Origin: Polytrichum commune
Taxonomy: Eukaryota; Streptophyta; Polytrichopsida; Polytrichales; Polytrichaceae
NCBI GenBank assembly: GCA_950295325.1
Contig: OX485803.1
Location: 62,001 to 126,000 of the forward strand
Direction of reading: 5' to 3'
Length of the DNA: 64,000 bases
Shown: piece by piece, positions 10,122 through 22,190 of the stretch
Numbering within the stretch: the first letter of the stretch is position 1
Layout of the letters: every line of letters starts with the position of its first letter
Translations under genes and position numbers: made by a program
The notes under the pieces: model-generated
What the model was told of the DNA's origin: nothing
Database searches by the model: none
What the model saw: only the letters and a program-made list of their open reading frames with translations

Positions 10122-13100
10122 TGTGGTACTTTTGGGCCACCCCCTTTCGAGGGAGCCTAAAAGTATCACACAAGTCCTTCGGTGAAGGTGACCTGCATTT
10201 GCAGGCGCCCAAGCCGAACCCGGATGATAGGTGTATAACGTGAGTAGTTAGATTTTTAAGGGAGATTAAATATGCGTCGTAGTACCTCCGGAGGTTGGGC
10301 CTTAGTTTTTTACTAGTGTGGCTTTAAACTCCACTAACCAATTTCATATCTAGTTCTAACCTTAACCTACAACCTATTCTACGCGCAGACGCACCAGCCT
10401 TGAAACCAAGGCAATCCTAATTTGTGAATTGGGATGGTTCTAATACACCCAACCGGGTGTGACTCATACCACCCTAACTCAACGAACGGAATAACGACAA
10501 TTTGATGGACCATTCAATTCTTCCTATTTCTTTATTTAGTTCTATATAGTTTTCTAAGCGGGGGAACTTGGCCTAAGTCCCACCCTTCACACAAATTCCT
10601 TCTTAATTACTTACTTTTGTTTGCACGTCCTAACTCACTACATTAACATATTAGGCATCACCCCTTACCTGGTTGGTGCACCACTTACCTCGGAACCATC
10701 TAAGGCCTCGTGCAGGTCCTTTGAAGGTCGAGTAACATCTCAAACCCTTCGGACATCAATGGTTCGAAGGGTGGTGTCACTCTACCGAGTTAAGTTTCCG
10801 ATTCGGGTCTCTTGCCAACAAGGGTTCACGATTTATTTTGTATGTTTTGATTGTTAAATGTGTTTACACTGGATAGACCACGAAATGCAACTCAATGGGA
10901 CCAGGGTGACGGGCAACCTGTAGGTTCAACCTGTTGCGCAATCTTCATAAATTGGGCCATTACTCCCAATCTATGGGGCCAACAACATAATAGTGGATTC
11001 GCGGGTCATTAACCCCACCTTTCGACCAACAACATTCAGAGTGGTCGTATCGGTGATTAATCCGACTTACCACACACGAAACTTACTAATAAATGAAGCT
11101 ACTACCACAAAACATACCAAGGGCCCCGAAAACAATGGAGTTGGGTATTCCCTTGGCGGTCAAGTGGTCAAGCCACTTGACCTTACGAGATAGGTGAGTG
11201 GGTTTATAGATGCGTACCTTAGCCGCGCTCCCTCCAACCCTAAATGGAAGGCTAGCGTTAGTAAATTTACCTCAATTTTCCTCGGTTGATTTGGGCTCGA
11301 TGGAGGCCGAGCCGCTACCTCCTTCCTTGCTCCATTTTCCGAGCGTTGACCTTGCCTCCTTCTTTGTAACTAGTTTGGTAGTAAGCGTACCTTAGTTAAC
11401 AATTCAAATATAAAGTATTTATTTTGCACTGTAATTTAATCCTAAGCATAATATTTATACTTAGTGCACCTAATTATATTTCCAATGATCTAAAAATCAC
11501 TTTAATCGGATAAGATTTGCAAAAGTTATGAGGATTGGAAGTGTGAGGTCGATTCAACCGACCCTTCCAACCCACCTATCTACCTTCTAACTTCAAAAAT
11601 TCATAGCACATTCCTTACTACTTGGATCTAGGCTTTCCTTATACCATTGGAAAGCTATGAACAAGCTCTAAGTAGGAAAATTATGACATCAGCAGGTTAA
11701 GCTAATAAAAATTCAGCAGACTCCTTGTAACACAGCAGTCAATCAAGAAGAATTAAATTATGTATCTCACCTTCAACAATTCATATCTAATTCAAATCTT
11801 ATTCAAATCAAACGTTCTATATGACCCTGGAGAGATATTAAAAAGATGTATTTGATAAAAATATGTGATTAGAAAGGTAAGCCGAAGTGAACCCAGCAGG
11901 TCCTCTGTAATGCAGCAGTCAACCAAAAGTTCTCAAACTATGTGTCCCATCTTGCACAATTCATATCTAATTCAAATCATGCTCAAATCAAATGTTCTAA
12001 GCCATTTTGGAAAACTACACAAAAGTTCTACTTGAGAAAAATATAACTTCTTGGATTTAAAATTCCTATTGGGCTCGCAGGTCCGATCCAGCAGCCGCTA
12101 CCCACAAGACCACCCAGTTTTTTCTACTCCATCTTTGAAAATTCATAACTAATTGTCATCTTAACCAAATTACAAATGGGAAACGGCTATGGATAGCTAT
12201 AGGAAATCTCTATAAGAGAAAAATGATAAGTATTTTTTTCTAGCTTCTGAACTAAGCCTTCAGGGCATTGGCAGATGAGGTCTACAATGCCTCCACTCAA
12301 AATTCTACCATCCAACCTACCTCTACAAAAGAAGGAATCATTTTGTTGGTGTGTTAATAAACACACATTCTAACTAGGAGAGAAAGTAGAGGAGGTTCTC
12401 AAGCCTTTTTTTTAGGCCATTGAAAATGCATGCTAAAGGATTTTTTCCTAACTACATTGAAGCAGGGCTTCGCCCAAGCATTAGAAGAAGAGAGAGAGCT
12501 ACAAGGTGGAAGGAGGGGTTTTTAAACCCTCTCACAAAAGGGTTGGACCCCTCCTCCACCGGATCCATTTTTCAAACCCTTTCCCAAAATTTTGGCTCGG
12601 GGGTTTTCCCGGTTGAGGTTGCCACCCTCTCGCCGAGGTGGCTCCGACAAAAAACCTTTAGAAATCTTTCTAATTTTTCCGCCATCGAGTTGGCAAGGGG
12701 GCAAGTGGGCAAGTATCCCCCTTGTTCTCTTTCTTTTTTGTCTTCAAAAGTCTTCAAGCCGATTTTATCTTCTTACCTAAAACACCTCCAATAGTCTTGT
12801 GTGCCTCACACTAACTAATAAACTAACACTTTCTTAGCTAGCATTTACTAACATTTGCTTAATAGCTAGCATCTACTAATATTTGCTTAATAGCTAGCAT
12901 CTACTAATATTTGCTTAGCTAGTTGTTTTTACTAGCTAGCATATTTTTTCTACTTTGCTATCTTCTAACACTACTTAGTTTCATTTTTACCTTCTTTCTT
13001 CTAGGCTAAATGCTAAATGAACTAATTTTCCCTAAATTCCCTATCAATTCTAACTTTTAATGCTAACATTCTAACTAAAAGTGATCCCGTAGAGTGGTGG

Positions 13101-14094
13101 ACCATTCAAAGGTGTCGCAACCCTTGCTAAGCCCCCTTGACAATCTTGCCAATTTTCAATTTTAGCAAAGGTTACGAGCGCTAACCATTCGCATTCCGCC
13201 ATGCTAATGGTTAGCTCCTCCTACCCCGGACCTTATAGTTCATAGGAGGGAACCAACCCTCCTACTTTGCTTTTGGGACTCACCCCTTAATCGGTAACCA
13301 TTCCTTAGATGTGGACTTCCATCCATGGAAGCCCAATCCTATGTTGATCATCGCATTGCCGGAGCAACACTACAACAACCCGAACCATACTAGGCAACTA
13401 TGGCCTCACAATGGGCCAATGCCCATGGAGGCCTTGCCGTTTGGCCTCGGGTGGGTGAGGCCACACCACCTCACCCATATAAGCCTCTAGGACTCTACGC
13501 GGGGCCCCTACCCCACCGTCAACCAACCTCTTGTCTCTACCAAGAGTTGGGGCCAAGTGGACATTTTCCCTTAGCCGCTGGGCCTAGAAGCCCCCACAGC
13601 TTCAGACCATCATAACTTCCTTGTATGATGTCTGACGCTAACACTTGACCACTCCATCTTCATCTACGCTTCACGTAGATGCCGATGCACTCCTCACTTG
13701 CCCCATTCGGGCAAGTGGTGAGGAAGTTATGCCTGTTTGAACCTTGGCAGTCCCGGGAATCACTCCCAGGCACTGCTGTACCAGGGCGCTGTCCCGGGAC
13801 AGCGCCCCACTCAAATGGCCATAACTCCTAGCTCACACCTCCGATTGAGGTGTTCTTGAGCATTCTAGAATCACCACGCCATGAGCTACGCATAGCTCAT
13901 GGCCTTACCCTAGTGCCTCCTAGTCTCCGTGGGTGGGAGGCGTTCCCAACGCCCGGGGCCCTCACCCACACTAGGATCACTTGGGCCCTCTCACCAACGG
14001 CACCACAAGTCCCGGGTGTCACTCCGGGGTCCCCCTTGTGCCCATGGTGTTTCGGGCACTCCTCATGGAGAGGTGCGCGACAAAAGGGTTCACA
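10122..14094. mobile_element. Large solo LTR (about 3.0 kb) carrying a nested 1-kb solo LTR
   Basis: The element begins TGTGGTACTTTT and ends GGGTTCACA, so it has TGTG...CACA ends. It interrupts the minisatellite with a perfect 5-bp duplication, TCTAA at 10117-10121 and 14095-14099. Without the nested LTR at 13113-14082 and its duplication it is about 3.0 kb. I found no second copy of its start inside it and no gag-pol, so a very long solitary LTR is the simplest reading. The interior holds degenerate repeats of about 170-190 bp (11530-12240, with AATTCATATCTAATTCAAATC recurring) and a 33-bp tandem of ATTTGCTTAATAGCTAGCAT near 12840-12920. A large non-coding derivative of a retrotransposon is the alternative. 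Confidence 0.7.
13113..14082 (+). mobile_element. Solo LTR, copy 2 (970 bp), nested in the 3-kb LTR
   Basis: It has the same TGTCGC...GCGACA ends and near-identical sequence as the copy at 953-1929. Its perfect 5-bp duplication is AAAGG at 13108-13112 and 14083-14087. It lies only 12 bp from the right end of the 3-kb LTR, so it inserted after that element. Confidence 0.9.
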
Positions 14095-14725
14095 TCTAAC
14101 TTACAAACATGCAAAGTAAGCTTAATCAGACCATTTCTAACCATTTCAGACCACCTAAGACCCCTAATTTCTAACTCACAAACCTGCAAACTAAGCTTAA
14201 TATGACAATTTCTAACCACCTAATACCCCTCCCAGTAGCTATCTCGGCACGGAGACACCCAAATGAAGTTCAATCTAACTGCCTCACATATGATTTAGAC
14301 CCCTAAGCTCTAACTCATGAACATGCAAACTAAGCTTAATATGACCAATTCAGACCATTTCAGACCACCTAAGACCCCTAATTTATAACTCACAAACCTG
14401 CACACTAAGCTTAATATGACCATCCATAACCACCTAATACCCCTCCCAGTAGCTATGACGGCACCGAGACACCGAAATGAATTTCATTCTAACTGCCTCA
14501 CATTTGATTCAGACCCCTACTTTCTAACTTACAAACATGCAAACAAAGCTTAATCAAACCATTTCTAACCATTTCAGAACACCTAAGACCCCTAATTTCT
14601 AACTCACAAACCTGCAAACTAAGCTTAATATGAAAATTTCTAACCACCTAAATACCCCTCCCAGTAGCTATCTCGGCACGGAGACACCCAGAACCCAAAA
14701 CCCTAAACCCTTTATCAGACCATTT
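14095..14725. repeat. Minisatellite array A
   Basis: These are tandem direct copies of a unit around CATGCAAACTAAGCTTAATA, mixed with longer units containing CTCGGCACGGAGACACCCAA. The array continues from 10010-10121 across the inserted LTR and ends in CCCTAAACCC telomere-like sequence near 14700. It appears to fill an intron of the ParB/methyltransferase relic. Confidence 0.9.
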
Positions 14726-15084
14726 CTAACCACCTAATACCCCTCACCTAATAACTCATTTTACTACCTGAAATTCTGTATGGCTATTATGAACCATATC
14801 CCAACCATATACAAATCTTGTATAAGGTATGCATGCCTATAATGGACACTTCTAACTTCACATGCACTTCTGGCTGCTGGATGGGATTACAAATTGTCTC
14901 ATCCAGTTAGCATTTGTGTATCATGAAGATTGTTGTTCCATGTGTCAAAATCAGAGTTGAGATGCAAAAATTATAAGAGGTAAAAAAGAAGATTCTTCTT
15001 TCGCTTAAAATGATCACGTCGCTTAAATTATAATATGAAAATAAAAATCGTTAATGTTGGCATAACAAATAAAAGAAAAAATAC

Positions 15085-16802
15085 CTTAATCATGAAGATT
15101 TTTAAGTCCTTGTAATAAGAGATGTAGTCATCTGAGCTACCGCCAAGGACTTCCATCATGGAGGCATTGAGAATGAGCTCGTCAATCTGGCTTTCGTTCT
15201 CCTCTCCCAAATTAAAAATAGGACTCAACTGGTCGTATGAGGAATCCCGCTTTGTACCTCGGGAAAAAGTAGGAGCTTGAGATCCAGAATCATTAGTCGG
15301 GCTTGGAGAAACAAGACTTTTATCTTCTGGCTCAGAATGGGGGTTCATCTTCTTTTTCCCCCTCATGCTAGTCTTCTCCAATGACTTTTGAAGTTTTTCC
15401 ATCTCTTTCTGTGCCGCTTTCTCCTCTGCTTCCTTTACTCTAAGCGCCTTCTTCCTATCCTCTTCAAGACGTCACGAGAGGGCCTTTGCCCTCTCATGCT
15501 CGTCTTCTATGCCCTGTAAGTCAACCATCTCAACACCAGATTCTCCAACTGCCTCCCTTGACTTCCTAAGTTCAGTTTCAAAAGAAGGAGTGAAACTAGG
15601 AGCACAGTCGAGGTACCAACCACCTCCTGTGAGATGTGAGGTTGACCACGTACGCTGTTGATTTGCTAAGAACATGCACGTTGAGTTAGACCTGTCCAGC
15701 CATGCAGAGAGAAATATGGGGAAATCTTCTTTTGTTATTGCTCCTTTTGCAAGGAGCTCGTACTTGAAATACCTGCGGGTAAGACACAACTCATCATTAT
15801 ATACCTTGCAATGGAAATAACTGTCATGTGAAAAACCAAAACACTATGCCAAATATAAGAGAGTACTAGTAGTTAAAGGAGAAAACGCACCGAAAGAGTA
15901 CTCTTCGGACAATTAAGTCAGTCCCGTTAAATCCCACAAATTTGAGAGTTTTGTTAAAAGCCTCCTGCCTTCGGAAGAAGGTGGGAAACGCATTGTCCCA
16001 TAATTTCATTCTATATTCCTCGAAGTATGCAGCCAAGGTCAAGGGCTCGCTGGGTATGTCAAAGTTGATAGCCAGTCTGTCTTGGTGCAAAGTGTCTTCA
16101 AAGATAATGGAAGCATGATCAGATATCTGTAGAAACAAAGTGAGCAAGGCCGAGAGCAAGAATGAGAACAAAACTAATTCATATATTGAAATCAGAGTGA
16201 GCAAGACCAAGAGAAAGGCCGAATTAATGTAAGTGCTCAAATTAGGTCACACATAACTAAAGGGTACATAGGGGGATATGTACTCACTCCTTCCCAAAAA
16301 CATGCCTTGGATAGGAATGCCTGCAATTTCTCCTCGTTGGTGGGCTTGGTTGGCAGTTTGCGGGCCTCACGGGTTGATGCAGGGGAATTGAAATATTCCA
16401 ACCATTTGATTTTAGAAGCGGGTGATGCTTTTGCAGTAGCGATCAACTGCAATTTCTCTAAGTTGAGCTCCGGTGTAATTGAGTTAAGAGTATAGTGACG
16501 CGCAATCTGTGAACCATAGAGCAATATATTAGAATCATGGAGTTCATTGAATTACTTGAGGAATGAAAAATGGGTCTTAAAGTAGTGGGCATACCTCTCG
16601 AAGCCATCCATCTGTCAACTCTGGGTTTGCCACACAAACTAGTTTTGACGTTTTCTTATGAAGTGCCTCGGCTCTCTTTGAAGCAGCTACCTTCATGGCG
16701 GCTGCTTTCTCAGCAGCACACACCTCTCCATCCGTTTGTTCAACAAGTTGACGAACACCCTCATCTGCAGCTTGTGCCAGTTCGTGCTGCAAAGGGATTA
16801 CC
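15085..16802 (-). other. Middle exons of the ParB/methyltransferase relic
   Basis: The exons are: part of an exon to 16595 (HELAQAADEGVRQLVEQ; Ala/Lys-rich helix AAEKAAAMKVAASKRAEAL), 16506-16288 (PELNLEKLQLIATAKASP), 16126-15891 (AAYFEEYRMKLWDNAFPTF) and 15772-15085. The last begins YFKYELLAKGAITKEDF and continues GGGWYLDCAPSF, then a charged coiled-coil-like run (EEDRKKALRVKEAEEKAAQK). Donors GTATGC, GTGAGT, GTGCGT and GTATTT are visible on the minus strand. A TGA splits KALS from RLEEDRKK near 15472. I do not recognise the fold of this region. Confidence 0.6.
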
Positions 16803-17776
16803 TGTCGCAACCCTTGCTAGCCCCCCTTAACAATCTTGCCAATTTTCAATTCTAGCAAAGGTTACGAGCGCTAACCATTCGCATTCCGCCATGCTAATGG
16901 TTAGCTCCTCCTACCCCGGACCTTATAGTTCATAGGAGGGAACCAACCCTCCTACTTTGCTTTCGGGACTCACCCCTTAATCGGTAACCCATTCCTAGAT
17001 GTGGACTTCCGTCCATGGAAGTCCAATCCCATGTTGATCATCGCGTTGCTGGAGCAACACTACAACAACCCGAACCATACTAGGCAACTATGGCCTCACA
17101 ATGGGCCAATGCCCATGGAGGCCTTGCCGTTCGGCCTCGGGTGGGTGAGGCCACACCACCTCACCCATATAAGCCTCTAGGACTTCACGCGGGGCCCCTA
17201 CCCCACCGTCAACCAACCTTTTGTCTCTCTACCAAGAGTTGGGGCCAAGTGGACATTTTCCTTTAGCTGCTGGGCCTAGAACCCCCCCAGCAGCTTCAGA
17301 CCATCATAACTTCCTTGTATGATGTCTGATCATGACAACCAACCACTCCATCCACATCTACGCTTCACGTAGATGCCGATGGACTCCTCACTTGCCCCAT
17401 TTGAGCAAGTCTTGAGGAAGTTATGCCTGTTTGAACCTTGGCAGTCCCGGGAATCACTCCCAGGCACTGCTGTACCAGGGCGCTGTCCCGGGACAGCGCC
17501 CCACTCAAATGGCCATAACTCCTAGCTCACACCTCCGATTGAGGTGTTCTTGAGCTTTCTAGAATCACCACGCCATGAGCTACGCATAACTCATGGCCTT
17601 ACCCTTGTGCCTCCTAATCTTCGTGGGTGGGAGGCGTTCCCAACGCCCGGGGCCCTCACCCACACTAGGATCACTTGGGCCCTCTCACCAACGGCGCCAC
17701 AAGTCCCGGGTGTCACTCCGGGGTCCCCCTTGTGCCCATGGTGTTTCGGGCACTCCTCATGGAGAGGTGCGCGACA
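16803..17776 (+). mobile_element. Solo LTR, copy 3 (974 bp), inserted in an exon
   Basis: It has the same ends as the other two copies. Its perfect 5-bp duplication is TTACC at 16798-16802 and 17777-17781. Removing the LTR and one duplication joins the minus-strand frame DDKLTK directly to VIPLQHELAQ, so it landed inside a coding exon of the ParB/methyltransferase gene. Confidence 0.92.
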
Positions 17777-18353
17777 TTACCTTAGTTAGTTTGTCATCAA
17801 GATGATGAAGTAGATCAAGAGCAATATAATGTTGAAATAGATAACAAGAAGGAAAGACGTATGCATATGAAATTTCGACATCCAGAGCTAGTGTAGAAAC
17901 TATATCTCGGTCTCAAGATTCAACAATTGAAATCTGGCCAAAACAAAAAGTAACACAAGCGGTCTTTATACGTGAGCAGAGCAACTTAGTCTAATAACCC
18001 AAATTTTCCACTTCTAGTCAAATGGAAACAGAAGGAATAAAAAAAAATAGAGATCATACATGGAATATGACGTTCGTAAAAACATGTAGATTTAATGAAT
18101 ACCACGTCTTCTTCCTATTTTGAGAATTCTTGCACCTTTTAATGTCCGTTGGAGTCAATATGTCTTGGTACTGTTCGAGCGGCATAAGTCCATATTTCTG
18201 CACCCTAAATAGAGTGTGAATTGTGTTGGTCTTGACGTGAGAGTCTTCAGTATGTCTACAATCAACAATCATAGAGTAAAGATTAGCACATCATAATATT
18301 TGTAGATTCAAAGTAGTGTACATAGATGAAAACATTACATAATGAAAACTTAC

Positions 18354-18988
18354 TTGTTGATGTTATGCATAACTTGCATAACAACACCAATTTTCCCCTT
18401 CGTGTCAAGTAGGATGCTATCCACCGAACAATGTCAGGCCTCTTCGGTTATGTGAAGTCTTTGAATATGATTGAGCCAAGCCTGCCGCCTATGGTTCCCG
18501 TCACAAACAAAGAACATCAAATTCTTAAAATTTGCTAACTCCGGAACGGACTGAAGAAAGGAGTTGAATTCTTCATTTTTGGCACTCCAAATGGGACCCC
18601 ACGATGTCTTATGCGCTTCAGTCACCTCATGTGTTTTGCCTTCTTCATCCGTTATTGTGACATAAAATAATGAGGCACCCTCTCTATACCCATGGACAAA
18701 CTCTTGCTCCAATTTAGCAAGATCACTTGAGAGAGTTGGCCTCACCATAGGCATGGCCAACATTATGCACAAGGGAATATGGAACCTTGAGGAACTCAGG
18801 GGTTGGACTCTCAGTCGAGAAATCGTGGCAACGGAGTTAAGTTTCTGTCGAGTCCTGATATCATCTTCATCACCTTCATATGGATCTCTATCTCCAAGCC
18901 CCTCTTCATCTTCATCTTGCCCCTCTTCAGAATTGTCCATAGAAACCTGAGAAACACCAGGAACAATATCCTTTGCGTTGTTCTCAAC
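18354..18988 (-). other. ParB/Srx-like N-terminal exon
   Basis: The exon follows a CCTGCAG acceptor and ends at a GTAAGT donor. It opens with a very acidic stretch (EEGQDEDEEGLGDRDPYEGDED). A segment like the start of a ParB domain follows (RPTLSSDLAKLEQEFVHGYR, then LFYVTITDEEGK). After that comes CDGNHRRQAW, resembling the ParB-box DGxHRxxA motif, and SVDSILLDTKGKIGVVMQV near the end. A TGA sits between EEA and HCSVDS. ParB-like domains fused upstream of DNA methyltransferases are known from phages and bacteria. The assignment rests on the motif and its placement only. Confidence 0.5.
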
Positions 18989-19084
18989 CTGCAGGTTCGA
19001 TACTTTCTATGTGTAAACAAGTTATACAGCGTATAACAACATTTCATTGAAAATCGGGCCGGCATTGCTAATACATCGCATAAT

Positions 19085-19905
19085 GTATACCATACATGCA
19101 AACCAAGCTTAATATGACCATTTCAGACCACCTAAGATCCCTAATTTCTAACTCAGAAACATGCAAACTAAGCTTAATATGACCATTTCTAACCACCTAA
19201 GACCCCTAATTTCTAACACAGAAACATGCAAACTAAGCTTAATATGACCATTTCTAACCACCTAAAACCCCTAATTTCTAACACAGAAACATGCAAACTA
19301 AGCTTAATATGACCATTTCTAACCACCTAAGATCCCTAATTTCTAACTCAGAAACATGCAAACTAAGCTTAATATGACCATTTCTAACTACCTAATACCC
19401 CTCCCACTAGCTATCTCGGGACCGAGACACCCAAATGAAGTTTAATCTAACTGCCTCACATATGATTCAGACCCCTAAGCTCTAACTCAGGAACATGCAA
19501 ACTAAGCTTAATATGACCATTTCTAACCACTTAATACCCCTCCAAGTACCTACGGTATCTCGGCACCGAGACACCCAAATAAAGTTCAATCTAACTGCCT
19601 CACATATGATTCAGACCCCTACTATCTAACTAAGTAACATGCAAACTAAGCTTAATATGACCATTTCTAACCACTTAATACCCCTCCCAGTACCTATCTC
19701 GGCACCGTGACACCCAAATGAAGTTCAATCTAACTGCCTCACATATGATTCAGACCCCTACTTTCTAACTCACTAACATGCAAACTAAGCTTAATATGAC
19801 CATTTCAGACCATTTCAGACCACCTAAGACCCCTAATTTCTAACTCACGAACATGCAAACTAAGCTTAATATGACAATTTCTAACCACCTAATACCCTTC
19901 CTTGA
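19085..19905. repeat. Minisatellite array C, 65-bp period
   Basis: The direct copies share CATGCAAACTAAGCTTAATA and are spaced exactly 65 bp near 19159, 19224 and 19289. They are then mixed with longer units that include CTCGGCACCGAGACACCCAA. It is the same family and orientation as array A, and lies just upstream of the ParB-like exon. Confidence 0.92.
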
Positions 19906-21589
19906 ATGAATTTACCATAGTCATGAATGTAGTATTACTCGATAACAACTTCAGCCCTCACAAACTTTGCGATTTGGCTAGATTGTGCATGTAACTTGAA
20001 TTAGTACCTAAATTTAGGATATTTAGTGTAGCAAATCTCACATTTATCATTTGCTACCCACTAAGCATGTGAGGATTGTTGCTCATTTGAAAGTATTCAA
20101 TCTCTCAATGTCACGCTTGGTTTATGGGAACATCAAATTAACAATTCAATGACATGAGAGGTGCTTGTCTAGCAAAATGGTGTCCCACTAATGCCACCAA
20201 AGTACAATTCTAAAGCTCTTTAGTGTTGGCGTCTCAAGAGGCTTTGGAAGCTCCTTGTGAGGGTTCTTTGATAATACCAACTTATGTGCCATTTACAAAA
20301 ACTTCATTCCACGTTTTCAAAAAAGTTAGCTTTGCAAACCACATGAATCGTTGTGGGATTTAGGGTTGAATGGTTTGAACCACTTTGGGCAAGTTCAATC
20401 CCACAACCTTTGAAGTGGTTCAAAACAATGTGGAATGAGGTTGAGGGTTTAGAGCTCACTTGTTGAGGGTTTAAACCACTTAAATGATTGTGGAATTAGA
20501 GTTGCCCACTTCTTTGCTCAATTTCAAGCTGATTTTGTATGGACAAAAGATGCACATGATTCTTTGAAGCCATTGTTACACACAATACATTCTTTGCTAC
20601 TACCACCACCACGGCATCCAACTCCAATTCTCAATCAGTCCTTCCCATCTCAATGTAGTTGCTCTAAATGCCAAAGAAAATGAGTTGTGACACATGGATT
20701 ATCGACCTTATTCTCTCACTTCAATGGATGACATTGCCTGGTAGGGAGGTTCATTTGGATATGGTGAAGCAATGAACTCCGAATGTTGAGAAAAAGCAAA
20801 GGATATTTTTGAATTATACACAACCTTGAGGAACCCAATTGCTTCTAGAGAGGACCACATGGACAAACTGCGATTATAAAAATAAATGCACATCGGCATC
20901 CAACCTTTAGGTGTTGCGAACAACTTTGAATATTTAAGATCAACTTTACAAATTTGTTTATCAAGGGAATATAAACTGCAATTCTCTTGAGCAATAGACT
21001 ACATTCTACAAATGGCAATTCTTTAACATGAACTGGTTTGGTGCACATCCATTATATTGTGTTTCTCTTGTGTTTGGCCATGCATTTCACGTGTGAGTGA
21101 TTGCCATAAACTAATGCTTGGTGCTAAGTTGAACAAACTTCCAAGAATCAGAGAGACTCATCTCAAAAATTGGATGTGCCAGACCTAGAAACTGGAAATC
21201 AATCCTAGCAAGTCACTAGTTAGGGTGTTAACATTCTGTTGGATTGTTGCATGCAAAAAATTTACTGCAGTCTGATTGACATGGATTTGTTTGGAAGGGG
21301 TTTAGTTTTCTTGGGTTCAACCTTACCATTTGTCTCATGTGGAGGCTTTGTTTATGCACCCTCAACATATGGGTTTTCAAGAGGGGGCCACTATAGAGGG
21401 TCACTCCTACAAATCTCAAAATAAATTATTTGATGCAAATATTATCCTTTCCCTTATGTGATACAATTGACAGTTGTGCATATCAATGACAAAACAACAA
21501 TAGAATTTCAGCAGCAAGTTACTTTACAAGCCTAAATTATTTGTACAATTGTAAATGTGCAAATAGCATTTCATAGTTCAGAATATTGG
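19906..21589. other. AT-rich spacer, nothing recognised
   Basis: No gene, repeat boundary or element end could be supported. Only short open frames without recognisable motifs are present. Confidence 0.4.
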
Positions 21590-22160
21590 GTATACTTGCT
21601 CAAGCTTCAATACCTCTCCAAACATGAGTTTGTAACCATCAGTGATGATTGCCTTAAATTTGAGCACAAGGTTATTTTGGTTGTTGATGATAGTCTTGGC
21701 AATGCCTCTTGATGCTCCTAGAAGCTCCGAGGGACCAACCACATGGTTCACTAAATAATATTTCTTAGTTCTCTATGCATCCAAAGATGCAGCTGCCAAT
21801 GTGACTTCCCATGTTCTGAGGGGGCGTATACCACGTTGTACCTCTCTTAGAAACACCATGAACCAAAACTGCAAAGTGAAATATATGGACCAATAATATC
21901 ATCATTAAAGTATCATAACACAAATGTTCTTAATACAAAAGGTTGGGCTTGGTTTGGTATATTACTTGATGCTCTTCAAATGTTGCAAAGTGTCATCCTT
22001 CAAGAAAATCTTTGATGAGGTGATACAACCCCTAAGGGCCAAGGTATCTTTGAGAAACTTAGAGTTCTGCAGTAGCTTTATCATCCATTGATGCAAAAGA
22101 TTATATACAATGCTCAACTGATTTTGAATTTCAAATATATTGTATTGGTGGAGCACATTG
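21590..22160 (-). pseudogene. Unrecognised decayed coding segment
   Basis: The minus strand reads like protein-coding sequence: LRTWEVTLAAASLDA, then a TAG, then KKYYLVNHVVGPSELLGAS and LVLKFKAIITDGYKLMFGE near 21590-21880. An exon-like piece (QNQLSIVYNLLHQWMIKLL) precedes it at 22156-21962. Composition and continuity suggest a broken gene or transposon protein. I do not recognise the family. Confidence 0.35.
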
Positions 22161-22190
22161 TCAATTGTAAAGAAAGTTAAGAAAGGCTAC

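Larger units (their letters stand above)
8759..18988 (-). pseudogene. Broken ParB-like / DNA methyltransferase-like fusion gene, multi-exon
   Basis: I read one decayed minus-strand gene with these exons: 18988-18354, 18255-18103, an exon ending at 16595 that is split by a solo LTR, 16506-16288, 16126-15891, 15772-15085, about 10007-9576, 9456-9063 and 8967-8759 (stop TGA). Most junctions have GT/AG sites and matching phase. The N-terminus is acidic and ParB-like, the middle is charged and probably coiled-coil (15472-15085), and the C-terminus resembles a beta-class DNA methyltransferase. In-frame stops lie at about 18445 (probably from TGG), 15472 (TGA where CGA is likely), 9783 and 9113. Joining the two halves is inference: same strand, the right order, and one minisatellite array filling the long intron together with a nested 3-kb LTR. 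It could instead be two neighbouring relics. It may be a host gene family or cargo of an unknown mobile element. Confidence 0.6.
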
